Assembly: GCA_029255685.2 (NCBI GenBank)
Contig: CM055315.2
Span: 31,625,501-31,689,500 of the forward strand
DNA: 64,000 nt
Source of the DNA: Silene conica
Taxonomy: Eukaryota > Streptophyta > Magnoliopsida > Caryophyllales > Caryophyllaceae
Reading direction: 5' to 3'
The position numbers and the translations under genes are program-made. Of this stretch, positions 42,621 through 54,035 are shown in pieces; position 1 is the stretch's first letter, and every line of letters starts with the position of its first letter. The notes under the pieces were generated by a model that worked only from the letters and a program-made list of their open reading frames with translations, was not told the DNA's origin and ran no database searches.

Positions 42621-43059
42621 TTCCGGGAATCTATCGTCGTCCTTTCATTTTCTTCGTATGTTTCTTCATCTTTCTTCATCTTTGATTTTGTATGTAGTTA
42701 GTCTGTTACATTTTTGTCAGCAAGTTATTTAAGTAGTTTAATTACTGATTTGCGTTTAATTTTGTTTTTTTTGCTATTTTCTTGCTCGATTATCATTAGT
42801 TGAATGTGTATTGTTATTTTCCATTGTTAGTGATATCTAGGGTTTGTGATGAAAATATCTAGGGTTAATTAGGATGTTGTTTCTTATAAGTACTGAAATG
42901 TCGTTTTTCTTTGCTATTTTCCTACTCGATTATCATTAGTTGAATGTTTATTGTTATTTTTTCATATTAGTGATATTTAGGGTTTTGAGATGAGAAACGA
43001 GTTTATGTGATCGTAAGAGTTTTGAGTAAGTTTCAGTAGTAAGTAGTATTCGTGTCAGT

Positions 43060-43790
43060 AATATAGCCATCTAGTTTCACAAAATAAGCATGTTGTTTCA
43101 CTTTATAAGCTTCTAGTTTCACAAGTTAAGAATTCAAAAAATTCAGGTTACTTTCTGGTTATTTTTCATTGTTAGTGATACCTAGGGTTGTGATGAAAAT
43201 ATCTAGGTTTTGAGAGTGTTTTTGATTATTTTAGTACGTTATAATGTGATTTGTTTGTCGTTTTTTGGATGTGTGGTTTATTTTCGAAGATTTGAGGCGA
43301 AATAAGCAAGCATTGTCGTTCTTCGAAGTTTTTAACATCAACAACCTCCATTATCAACTTCTAGTTTCACAAAATAAGCATGTAGTTACTTCATAAGCTT
43401 CTAATTTCACAAGTTAAGAATTCAAAAAAACAGGCTGATTTTTCAACAGGTTTCACAATATAGCCAACTTGTTTCACAAAATAAGCATGTAGTTTCACTT
43501 CATAAGCTTCTAGTTTCACAAGTTATGAATTCAAAAAAACAGGCTGATTTTTCAACAGGTTTCACAATATAGCCAACAAGTTTCACAAAATAAGCATGTA
43601 GTTTCACTTCATAAGCTTCTAGTTTCACAAGTTAAGAATTCAAAAAAACAGGCTGATTTTTCAACAGGTTTCACAATATAGCCAACTAGTTTCACAAAAT
43701 AAGCATGTAGTTTCACTTCATAAACTTCTAGTTTCACAATATAACTCTTAGATTCACATAATAAGTTTCTTTCAGTTTTAAGTTTATTTT
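43060..43790. repeat. TAGTTTCACA array with 109-bp tandem unit
   Basis: Words such as TAGTTTCACAAAATAAGC are repeated throughout. From about 43430 the larger unit, which includes CAGGCTGATTTTTCAACAGG, recurs at 43431, 43540 and 43649, a period of 109. The array lies upstream of the first gene of E1, possibly in a 5' intron. Confidence 0.9.
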
Positions 43791-43951
43791 CTAATTATTT
43801 TCAGTTTAAGGTTCTTTTTCTGATTGTGAAACTAAGCCTTTTATTATGTGAAATCTAAGAGTCTGTGTTTCACAATGTATGGTTTTTGATTCTATTTTGT
43901 AATGCTTGTAGGTTACTTTGTGGTTTTAAACTTAATTACCTTTGGTCAAAT

Positions 43952-44580
43952 ATGAAAAACTGGTGCAAGGGGTGGGTAGTGAATCTTCACGCAGAAGATA
44001 AAGCAGAATATGTCCAGAATTACATAACAGAAAAAAAGAGGCCATGGCATTCTCATTTACTCCCTTACGGACTGTTGAGCTCACAAACAACTGTTATCAA
44101 CCCCAACTGGCTGTTTTTAATAATCAAGATGTAATGAATAACATCTTCAAACAACTTAAGTGTAACCTAGATAAGGCAAACATGGCATTGGTCTGTCGGA
44201 ACTGGTGTCAGCTTTTTCTCCTACACCCTAGTGCACCTCTCATTCGAGTTGCGTATGGGATTTCTCTGCGTATCAATGATGTCAATGGTGTGAGAATAGC
44301 TCGTAGGGGTTCTAGAATCATTTATAAAAGATGCAAGTGTTGTATGACAAATGATCCGGGATCTAAATTACTCATACATTGTGTGCAAAGTGAAAATCCT
44401 TACCAAAGTGAACACCTTAGAGATCTAACTGATGCTGAAATCGACCAAACACAAGAGTTGCTTGACATTTTAGATGTGCCATCTCCAGAACTTGACTTAG
44501 CAGTTGCTACTTCGACAGAGTTGATGACTCGGGCGAAATTATCTTGGTTTGATTTACCTTTCTTGGCATTCGATATGTAG
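43952..44580 (+). pseudogene. Tandem gene copy 1 of E1, possible F-box-like protein, frameshifted near its 5' end
   Basis: I do not recognise a firm family. The stretch NNQDVMNNIFKQLKCN then MALVCRNWCQLF resembles the F-box pattern (a DV..IF..L start and VCR.W end), so a role as an SCF adaptor is possible but unproven. Compared with copy 2, a run of seven A's near 44030 has lost one base and splits the frame. An ATG in a good context at 44044 starts an intact 178-residue product that still includes the F-box-like part. A splice acceptor-like TTGTAG lies at 43906-43911. Exon and 3' flank are both similar to copy 2 (45179-45805), so gene plus downstream region was duplicated. A conserved cysteine-rich spot (RCKCCMTNDPG) follows the F-box-like part. 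Confidence 0.5.
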
Positions 44581-44769
44581 CATAGCTGCTCAAATTTGTA
44601 TCACCTTTTTGCATCTTAGTGGCTGGCCTAAATGTCTTTTTGTAGTGCTCTTCTGTAATTACATGTATCAAGCCAGCCTTTTTATGTAATTATCTAGCAA
44701 TGTATGAATGATATTTTTAATTAATGAAGTTTCTTTTCGTTACTATCTTAAGTTTCTTTTTCTTATTCT

Positions 44770-45150
44770 GTGAAAAACTAGAACTTATGTTGTGAAACTA
44801 GAAGCTTACCTTGTGAAACAAGAAGCTTAGTTTGTGAAACAGGAAGAACATACTGTAAAAGTGTGAAACTGTGAACTTGTGAAACTAGATGCTTTACTTG
44901 TGAAACAAAAATCTTAACTTGTGAAACTAGAAACCTATTCTGTGAAATCAGAAGTTTATTCTGTGAAACTAGATGCTTCTTTTGTTTCACAGTTTAATTT
45001 TCTTTATCTTCTTCTGTGATTCTCAGCTCTTACTCTGTGAAACTAGAATCTTTGCTTGTGAAACTAGAAGTTTAGCCTGTGAAACTAGAAGCTTAGCTTG
45101 TGAAACTAAGCCCTTATTATGTGAAATGTAATAGTCTGGGTTTCACAATG
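44770..45150. repeat. GTGAAACTAGAAGC array between the tandem genes
   Basis: A dozen or more copies of GTGAAACTAGAAGCTTA-like words, here in the opposite sense to the 43 kb array. Confidence 0.9.
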
Positions 45151-45178
45151 TATGCTTGTAGGTTACCTCTGGTCAATT

Positions 45179-45805
45179 ATGGAAACATGGTGCAAGGGGT
45201 GGGTAGTGAATGTTCTTGCAGAGGATAAAACATATTTTGTCCGGAATTATATAAGAGAAAAAAAAGAGGCTATGAAATTCTCATTTGCTCCCTTACGGAC
45301 TGTTGAGGTCACTAATAATCGTTATCAACCCCAACTGGCTGTCTTCAACAATCAAGATGTAATGAATAGCATCTTCGAACGACTTAAGTGTAACCAAGAT
45401 AAGGCAAACATGGCGTTGGTCTGTCGGAATTTGTCTCAGCTTTTCCTCATACACCCTAGTGCACCTGTCATTGCAGTTGTGTATGGGATTTCTCTGCATA
45501 TTAATGATATCAATGGTGTGAGAATCATTCGTAGGGGTTATAGAATAATTTATAAAAGATGCAAGTGCTTTATGACTAATGATCCGGGAGCTAAATTACT
45601 CCTACATTTTTACCAAGGCTACAATCTTTTGCAAAGAGGACACCTTAGAGATCTCACTGGTGCTGAAAACCCAAAAGTGAAAGAGTTGATTGACAATTTA
45701 CATGTGCCATCTCCAAAACATGACATATCACTTGATACTGCAACACGCTTGCTGACTCGGACAACTTTATCATATTTAGATTTACCTGTGTTGCTCGATA
45801 TGTAG
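45179..45805 (+). CDS. Tandem gene copy 2 of E1, possible F-box-like protein
   Basis: Intact frame of 208 residues if started at the ATG at 45179 (MxxWCKGWVVN), which is shared with copy 1. The open frame extends nine codons further up, to 45152. A later ATG at 45272 matches the start of the intact part of copy 1. The F-box-like stretch NNQDVMNSIFERLKCN then MALVCRNLSQLF lies about one third in, followed by a basic, cysteine-containing part (YKRCKCFMTNDPG). No other domain is recognised. It begins just after a TTGTAG acceptor-like site, so an upstream non-coding exon is likely. Similarity to copy 1 continues about 200 bases past the stop. Its presence in a transposon suggests a function in transposition or host interaction, but this is inference. 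Confidence 0.6.
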   Translation: METWCKGWVVNVLAEDKTYFVRNYIREKKEAMKFSFAPLRTVEVTNNRYQPQLAVFNNQDVMNSIFERLKCNQDKANMALVCRNLSQLFLIHPSAPVIAVVYGISLHINDINGVRIIRRGYRIIYKRCKCFMTNDPGAKLLLHFYQGYNLLQRGHLRDLTGAENPKVKELIDNLHVPSPKHDISLDTATRLLTRTTLSYLDLPVLLDM

Positions 45806-45979
45806 CACAGCTCCTCAACTTTTGTATCACTTTTTGCCGTGATAGTGGCTGGTCTAAATGTGCTCGGTTTTAGTGTTTTTGTAGTGCTCTCTTGTAATTA
45901 CGTCTATCAAGGCAGCCTTTTTTGTGTAATTACCTAGCTATGTATGAATGATATTTTTAATGAATCAAGTTTATTTTCC

Positions 45980-46510
45980 TTATTATCTAGCTGTGTGAAT
46001 CAAGTTTATTTTCCCTATTCTGTGAATGTCAGCTCTTATTCTGTGAAACTAGAAGCTTATTTTGTGAAACTAAGCTCTTATTCTGTGAATCTAAGAGTTT
46101 GGGTTTCACATTGTAAGCTTCTTTGTTTCACAGTTTAATAATTTTCTTTTCTTTATTCTGTGAATGTTAGCCTTTCTTCTGTGAAAGTAGAAGCTTATAT
46201 TGTGAAACTAAGCTCTTATTCTGTGAATCTAAGAGTTTGGGTTTCACATTGTAAGCTTCTATGTTTCACAGTTTAATAATTTTCTTTTCTGTGAAACTAG
46301 TAACTTATTTTGTGAAACTAGATACTTCTTCTGTGAAACTTATTTTCTTAATTCGTTTGTATTTACTTTTTACCTGAGATTCACAGAATAAGCTTCTAGT
46401 TTCACAATGTAAGCTTCTTGTTTCACAGAAAAAGTTAGTATTTTCCTTTTTCTGTGAAACTAGAAGCTTATTTTGTGAAACTAGATCCTTCTTCTGTGAA
46501 ACTTAGTTTC
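45980..46510. repeat. GTGAAACT array upstream of the Ulp1-type gene
   Basis: Alternating blocks of TCTGTGAAACTAGAAGC and its inverse, with an internally repeated piece (46020-46150 resembles 46150-46280). Confidence 0.9.
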
Positions 46511-46550
46511 GAAATTCGTACCATTTATGCATAACAGGAAGCAAGCTAAT

Positions 46551-49500
46551 ATGAAGCGATCGGAACATCCACCTTCTACTAGTGGAACAGTTGAACCTGC
46601 TGCAAAAAAGAAACGAAACTATAAAGAGCGATTGCCGTCATTGAGGACCCGGATGTCTCCCGCTGGGCTTTACAACTTTATTCATAATGAGGATAGTCCA
46701 CCCTCAGAACAGCAGATTCAAGCTATCAAAGAAATGGGGTTTGGGGGTCTTTTACTTCTTAAAACGGATGTTCTTCCCGAAAACTTAGCATATTGGCTAG
46801 TTTCAAATTACGACCCAATAAAAGGATGTTTGTTGGGTGGGAAGCTTCCGATTTTAGAGGAGGATATTCATCTATCTCTTGGATTGCCAATGGGTCCTAA
46901 TGTTGTTGTTGAAGCAACAAATGGAGATAAGGACCCCTCTTATTTATCTGCTTTGAAGCAGTTCACTAAACAATATGGTGTTGGTTCCATTGACATCAAA
47001 CTTGTTCTGCAAAAGTTGATTACACAAAGAGATGGAGGAGATGATTTCAAACGCAACTTCATCGTTTATATTTTCTCTGCTCTTTTAGGCGGTGTCGTTG
47101 GGAACAAGGTCAGCTTGAAAGTGCTGAAAAGTTTGGTGAATACTGAGTTGATCTCCAGTTTCAACTGGTGCAACTTTATAAAAAAGAAATTGGCTGGCCA
47201 AGTTCAGTCTTGGCAAAAGGAAGAGTTTGGGGTTAAACAGGTGAAAGAGAATTGGTTTGGGGGACCGATTATTGTGCTGCTCTTCATTTGTCTAGACCGT
47301 TGTGTCTTTAAATCGCGCATTGTGAGTCGTCAATATCCTACGTTATCGACTTGGACAAAAGATGCTATATACAAGAGAATTAAGGATGAATTGGATGACC
47401 CAACTAGAACTTTCGGCAGGGGTGCTGTTGAGCCTCCAATTGTGAGACGTGAGCAGCATGGACCTTTCCTTGCTATTGAGTTTGCAACAGACAAGCAAGC
47501 ACAAAAATCAAAATCAGCTGTTCAGGAAATTGTTGTTCGGCAACCTGAACAAGAAGAATCTGAGAAATCTGAACAACCCAAAGATGAAGGAGAAACTGGA
47601 AAGCCTGGCATTTCTGAAGAGAACAGTGATGTGAAGCTTGTTACTGATCTTGCAAATTCAGCAAAAGTCATGGCTCTTGCTTTCATGAACTACAAATGTC
47701 TTGTCAGTCAAGCTTCCTTGAAATTACCTTCATCAGCAACAGTTTCTAAACTAGTTGCAGCTGTTGATGGTATTGCAGATGGATTTAGGCTGTCTCAACA
47801 AGATAAAAATGAGCAGAATGAGGAGAATGTTGAGACAGCAAATAATGAGGAGAATGTTGAGAAAGCACATAATGATAGTGGGGAGGTTGATGATAATTTG
47901 AAGATTGATGATAATGAGAAGGCGATTGTGGATGGTATTGGTGAGAATGTTCATGAGGATGCGGGTAAATTTTATGGGTGGTCTGAAGCTGAACTGTTGG
48001 CGGCATTGGACATAATGGATGAGTCCTTTCAGCCAATACAGCCACATTGTTCACCAGCAAAACCAGAAATGCCAAGCTTTAGGCTCTTTCCAGATGATGA
48101 CCACTTTTTATCTCCACCCTCTCAACCTGAACGTGAACCTGAGCCTGAACCTGAACTTGAAGCTGAACATGAACGTGAACCTGAAGCTGAACCTCAACTT
48201 GATGATTCAACACGTTGTGATGAAGCCGAACTCGATCGTTCAACATCTTGTGTTCATGCTGAAGGACCTGGAGGACCTTCTATGTCCACACCAGTGGTAG
48301 AGGATCTTCCTGTGGTAGGGAGTACTGATAAAGAGGTCATTGACGTAGGAGATACTCCTCCGAATGTTTACAAGCGTCGATCCAAAGGTGAATGTCATTC
48401 ACCTGTCAATCCAAAGGTGAAGAGGGCCATAGTTCCATCAGAGGTCTATCGATCTCCGTATTTGCAAAGAAACATGAATATTCTTAAGGGTTTTACTCAA
48501 GCGGAGAAGCCTGTATTGGATTTCATCTTTTTGGATTCATGTGAAAGGTATTGACTTATTTTATTAATTTTTCAAACCTTGTATTTTAATATTTTCAGCC
48601 TGTTTTATTAATATGTTTCACAATATAGCCTTCCAGTTTCACTTAATAAGGTTTTTAGTTTCACAGAATAAGCTTCTTGTTTCACAGCCCTTATTTTGTG
48701 AAAGTAAGCCCTTATTCAGTGAAACTACAAGCTTATGTTGTGAAATTTAAGAGTTTGGGTTTCACAATGTAAACTTCTTGTTTCACAGAATAAGCTTGTG
48801 GTTTCACAGGATAAGTTTCTAGTTTCACATGTTAAACATCTAGTTTCACAGTTTGACAGTTTCACAGTATGTCCTTCCAGTTTCACAGAATAAGCTGCTT
48901 AGTTTCACAAAGTAAGCTTCTAGTGTCACAGAATAAGCTTCTAGTTTCACAGTTTCACAGTTTCAGAATATGTGCTCCCTGTTTCACAGAATAAGCATGC
49001 AGTTTCACAAATTAAGCTTTTAGTTTCACAGTTTTGGTCAAACTTACTAAACATTAAAATACTCTTATTTTTTAATTTTGATCGTATATTTAATACCATT
49101 TGAGGGTGTGACAGTAAGCCCTTATTCAGTGAAAGTAAGCCCTTATTCAATGAAACTAAGCGCTTATTCTGTGAAAGTTAAGAGTTTGGGTTTCACAATG
49201 TAAACTTCTTGTTTCACAGAATAAGTTTGTGGTTTCACAGGATAAGTTTCTAGTTTCACATGTTAAACATCTAGTTTCACAGTATGTCCTTCCAGTTTCA
49301 CAGAATAAGCTGCTAGTTTCACAAAGTAAGCTTCTAGTGTCACAGAATAAGCTTCTAGTTTCACAGTTTCACAGTTTCAGAATATGTGCTCCCTGTTTCA
49401 CAGAATAAGCATGTAGTTTCACAAATTAAGCTTTTAGTTTCACAGTTTTGGTCAAACTTACTAAACATTAAAATACTCTTATTTTTTAATTTTGATCGTA

Positions 49501-52170
49501 TATTTAATACCATTTGAGGGTGTGACCTGTGCTTTTAATGACTGTTTCCAGTGACATTCTTTTCAAAAGTCAAACTCAGAAATTGACAAGGAAGCAATTG
49601 ACGAGTTTGCCTGAAAGTGATCAAGTATCTTCTGCTGTGATAGATGTTTGGTGTGAGTTTCTAAACAGTAGTGAGAGCTTGAGATCACGAGATTCTGCTT
49701 GTCGTTTATTTGTGCCACACTCTACACACAGTGTTAGTCTCTCTACCTCTTTTCTATAATCCCATTTTACATGGTGTGCACTTATAATCATTACTCACAC
49801 ATGATTCGATTTTTGTTCCAGTGTCTCGACAATGTTGATTTTGCTGCTACCCAATTAGTAAGTTTTTTTTATATTTGGTCTTATTATATTCAAGCTTTAA
49901 GGTGGACTTGTCTTTTTTATTCATTGCATTTTTATCTGTTGTCTTTCAGATTTTGACTCCGATCATCTCTCCCGAATGCCCACCATTCTTGTTTTGTTTT
50001 GATCTGAGACCGGAATCTTGCAAATGCCAAGTCATCCATGCTATGAAAGACACACCTGTTGATTATACTTCTTTTTTAAAACATACGGTACATCTATTTT
50101 ACCTATTTTTGGACTCGTTCTTACTCCATTACCTTACTAATTGCTCTTTGTAATTACTCTTTTGTTCATACAGCAACACAGGCTCATCAACCTTCTTCAA
50201 TCAAAGTTGCCAGCAGTGACAAGTATTGCTTCAATGACGATTCCAGAAGTGTTTATCCCAAAATCAAATCTGAAATCCAAACTAATTGATAATGGCCTCT
50301 ATCTGCTGAACATAATGGAGAATTACAAAGGGAGCAAAAATAATTCTGTAATAACCATAAATACTGTAAGATTGCTTTTCAACATCTAATTTAATTTCTA
50401 TACAATTGCCACAACTTTATTTCCTAGTTTTTCTGAAACCCATTTTGTTTGCATCAATAGGAAACTCAGCGCAAGCGTTTTGCATTGCGGGTGTGCTATC
50501 ATATTGTTACATGTTCTGTTAATCTGTCCAAAGAAATAGTCACAAATGATGCACTAGAATCGAGTTCCTCTATGACACACCTTTTACTGAGAAGGAATTG
50601 GTGGCTTGTGTTGGGAGAAGAGCAATCGCAAACAAATTGTAATGTCACACTTTTTCTTTGATTTCTTGAATTATTTTTTTTTAAATTGTGTGAGATATAT
50701 TGACTAATTGCATTTTGTTCAATAATTAAGTGAGGTTCTGGTGTCCACTCCGTGGATGGAAGTCACTAGAGATGCTTTGCAGACCCTTACATCGCGTGGC
50801 CTTATTATGGATCAGGTAAGTATTATATTCCCATTCCTGACCATGTTTCTTTTTTTACATGGTTCCTTATTTGGTGGATCTCAGACCTTATTCTGTGAAT
50901 CTTAGAGGTTTTTTTGTGAAACTTGATGGTGATTTCGTGAAAGTGGATGCTTCATTTTGTGCACGTTTTATCTGTAGATCATTGATATTGTTGGGATTAA
51001 GCGCACACTTGGTAAACCAAATGTGATTTACTTGCCAACGACAGTATATGTGAGCTTCAAATTCTTCAGCTGTTGATATTCAAGTGTTTTTCATTCTGAA
51101 AGTTGCTCATCCAGAGACTAAAATTGTCTTTTTTGTGTCATTCAGGGTCTTAATGCAGATACTAACCCAGAGATTTGGGGTCAATATATACAATCCTCAT
51201 ACACTCCAGCAGATGGTAGCCAGATTGATTTGGTTAGATCCTTCAGTTCTGCTATTCATTTTGTTATTTATTTACTGTCATTCATGTGTGTTTTTTGATT
51301 GATTATTCCCATACATTTTCTATCTCAGGTTTTTATCCCTTTGCATAACGACAAATTGAAGCATTGGTGGGCTTGTATTTGCGACATAAAGAAGCAAAAA
51401 AATTACATCCTTGACTCATCCACGGATATAAAAGTGGATAAAGAAAACAACAAGGCCATGAACATTGTATGATTTTTTTTCCAAAATATTGTAGAGTTTT
51501 TGTTTTAGTATACCGCAAAATATATTTTTGATCTTTTATTGTCCTTTTCTTCTCAGTTGTACAATGTTGCAACTATTTTGGGAGAGTCGTACAAATGTTT
51601 GAAGAACATGCACATGCATGATTTTGTCAATCTCGAAGTCACTCAACAAAAAACGGGGTGCGTAGTTTGACTTGTTTTGTTAAACTTAGTCCGTGATCAT
51701 TTGTTGAATCTCAGACCTTGTTCAGTGAATCTCAGACCTTAATATGTGAAACTTTGTTACACTCATAAGTGCTTATATGTTTTTATGTCTAGTTATGATT
51801 GTGGAGTCTTTCTACTAAAGTGGGTGAGTGCATTGGAAGATCAGAGTTTATGGACGAACAGTGACTATTTTGAGGTGAGTTCATTACTATATGAAAATAA
51901 AGCCGTGCATTCCACGAATATTAGCATGAATACACTAATTTAATATACGTCACTCTATGCAGGGTTTGGCAGATTATCGAAAGTCGATCATGTTGGAACT
52001 TCTTATGTGGAATGAGAATACTGTCAGGTCTTACTTTGTGAATCTACACATGAAAGTTTTAAATTCTTAATTCCTTGGCTGAATATATTGTAATATGTAT
52101 ATTTTGTACTTGTGTTTGGTTTTATAGGTCTTCCCTTATTAAACCGAAAAAGCAAAAAAGCAAAAAATGA
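46551..52170 (+). CDS. Ulp1-type cysteine protease of MULE type (multi-exon)
   Basis: Predicted deubiquitinase/deSUMOylase-like C48 peptidase carried by the element. The first exon is 46551-48547 (ATG at MKRSEH; the frame is open from 46527). It begins with a basic patch, has a plant ULP N-terminal region (PIKGCLLGGKLPILEEDIHL) and ends in an acidic, Glu/Pro-rich tail. Further exons: 49552-49732, 49822-49857, 49950-50087, 50174-50365, 50461-50638, 50731-50815, 50978-51049, 51146-51232, 51329-51466, 51557-51657, 51793-51874, 51963-52027, 52128-52170. The catalytic set is visible: His in LKHWWACICD, Asp in YILDSS, Gln and Cys in TQQKTG then YDCGVF. The tail is lysine-rich. Phases agree except in exon 50461-50638, where the frame must shift by one. 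Either there is a small intron (50491-50564) or a 1-bp lesion. Motif arrays occupy introns, not exons. Confidence 0.8.
48610..49526. repeat. Intron 1 array of the Ulp1-type gene with 414-bp tandem duplication
   Basis: The intron is made of TAGTTTCACAGAATAAGC words. A block including TTTTGGTCAAACTTACTAAA and ending in GAGGGTGTGAC occurs twice, offset by about 414 bases (for example 49031 and 49445). Confidence 0.85.
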
Positions 52171-52175
52171 AGCTA

Positions 52176-52270
52176 AAGCATGTCAATCTTGAAGTTTCCT
52201 CAACAAAAAACAAGGTGTGTAGTTTTGTTAAACTTAGTCAGTCATCATTTGGTGAGTCTCAGACCTTATT
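52176..52270 (+). pseudogene. Partial duplicate of the penultimate Ulp1 exons
   Basis: GTCAATCTTGAAGTTTCCTC then AACAAAAAACAAGG, and the following intron-like sequence, copy 51626-51720 with changes. It lies immediately after the stop codon. Confidence 0.6.
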
Positions 52271-52525
52271 CAGTGAATCTCAGCACTTAGCATTCACCAA
52301 AACTGCTTCTAGTTTCACAAGTTAAGCTTCTAGTTTCACAATTTATGAGCTTAGGTTTCACAATATAAGAAAACTTATTCTGTGAATGTCAGGTGTTCTT
52401 CTGTGAATCTAGAATCTTAATTTTTGAAACTAAACCCTTAATCTGTGAATCTGGAGATTTGATGGATTTTATGTCTTTATAGAGTTATATTGCTTCTCAT
52501 TGCTTGATTTTAACTCCACTTGTAG

Positions 52526-52610
52526 ATGATGAAAACGAGATGGTCGAGTCATTGCAACTGGACTTCGACATTGTTAAGGCCGCAACAAATAATTTTTCGA
52601 AATTGTGGAT
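52526..52610 (+). pseudogene. Captured fragment of a cysteine-rich receptor-like kinase
   Basis: After an acceptor-like TTGTAG the frame reads DDENEMVESLQLDFDIVKAA then TNNFS. This is the juxtamembrane/kinase-start signature of plant CRK/DUF26-type receptor kinases. The glycine-rich loop that should follow is gone. This looks like host gene sequence picked up by the element. Confidence 0.7.
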
Positions 52611-53280
52611 AAGGTGAAAAGGAATTCCAGTCAGAAGAACTTGGTGAAATGTGTTTTTGTTGCTGTAAATTGACATTGTAAATTTTGAAGTTGTAATATA
52701 GCCATCTAGTTTCACAAAATAAGCATATAGCCATCTAGTTTCACAAAATATATTTCTTGCAGTTGTCTACCGTCCCGAAGGGAAAAATTGCTGGAAAGAA
52801 AACCGAGGAAGCGAGCACGTAAGTGATCTCGTGATCTTCGCTTTCTCCTGTCATCTTCTATAGCCTTTATGTTGACATGTTTATAGTTTCTATTGTCTCA
52901 GTCAACATAATTTTACGCGTTGCAAGCTTCACACTTGAATCCTTTTTTTAAAATATATTTTTCATTACTGGACTCATGCCTAAGCGGGGCTCGAATGATG
53001 ATACATCTTAGTTGAACCCAAATTATTTTGCAACCAGTTTGTTAAGCCACGACTACCTCAAAATTAAATGCTCCAACCTGTCACCTAACCACAACTACCT
53101 CAAAATTAAATGTTTCACAACCATAAAAAGTAGTACACGTAGTAAGCAAGTGCACTATATAAGAGAAGGGAAGTTGATATCATCAAACACCCTATTCCAA
53201 TATACAACCATTTACACTACAAATACATATATAGTCTTCTTGTTTCAGAGTTTAGGTTTTTTTCTTATCATCAAACTCCT

Positions 53281-53371
53281 TAGCCATGACCATCCACGGT
53301 GATTGATCACTGCCGTCTCTTGTCACTATCTTGAGATGGTAGTGATCAATCACCTTGGATGGTCATAGCTG
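53281..53371. repeat. Long imperfect foldback (about 42-bp arms, 6-7 base loop)
   Basis: The left arm contains CATGACCATCCACGGTGATT and the right arm the inverse with a few changes, two of which would be G:U pairs in a plus-strand RNA. Size and near-perfect pairing resemble a small-RNA precursor, but no mature miRNA is recognised. A snap-back mini-insertion is the alternative. Confidence 0.6.
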
Positions 53372-53419
53372 GGGATTTTTCATGCACGTAATGGTAATTT
53401 ATGACAACAGGTATTTATG

Positions 53420-54035
53420 ACAGATATTTCAATAAAAACTGCTTCTAGTTTCACAATTAAAGCTTTTAGTTTCACAAATTATGACAACAGGTTTCACAAT
53501 ATAAGAAAACTTATTCTTCTGTGAATGTCAGGTCTTCTTCTGTGAATCTAGAAGCCTATATTGTGAAACTAAGCATGTAATCTATGAAACTAAGCCCCTA
53601 GTTTCACAGTATAAGCCCCTAGTTTCACAGTCTATAAAACCTAAACTACTTCCCCGCATCACGGACCCAAATATAAAGAAAACTATACATCTTCGTCTTC
53701 CTCATCTTCTTCTTCTTCTTCTTTTTCTTCTTCTTTTTCTTCTTCTTCTTCTTCTGTTGTATCTCCCTGAAAGAAAATGAAACATTAAAATAAATACTTT
53801 TGAGACGTAACTTGCATTGCTTAAGTAATAAAAATTATACTTAAAATTAAAATCAACAATATAAGCCCCTAGTTTCACAATATAAGCCCCTAGTTTCACA
53901 GTTTAAGGCCTAGGATTCACAATATTATAAACAACCTAAAATCAGCCCTTTATCAACAGGTTTCACAGTATAAGCCCTTAGTTTCACTGTATAAGCCCCT
54001 AGTTTCACAGTATAAGCCCCTAGTTTCACAGTATA
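53420..54035. repeat. TAGTTTCACA arrays around the last transposase exon
   Basis: Words such as TATAAGCCCCTAGTTTCACA recur at 53420-53640 and 53860-54035. They flank but do not enter the coding exon at 53683-53766. Confidence 0.85.
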
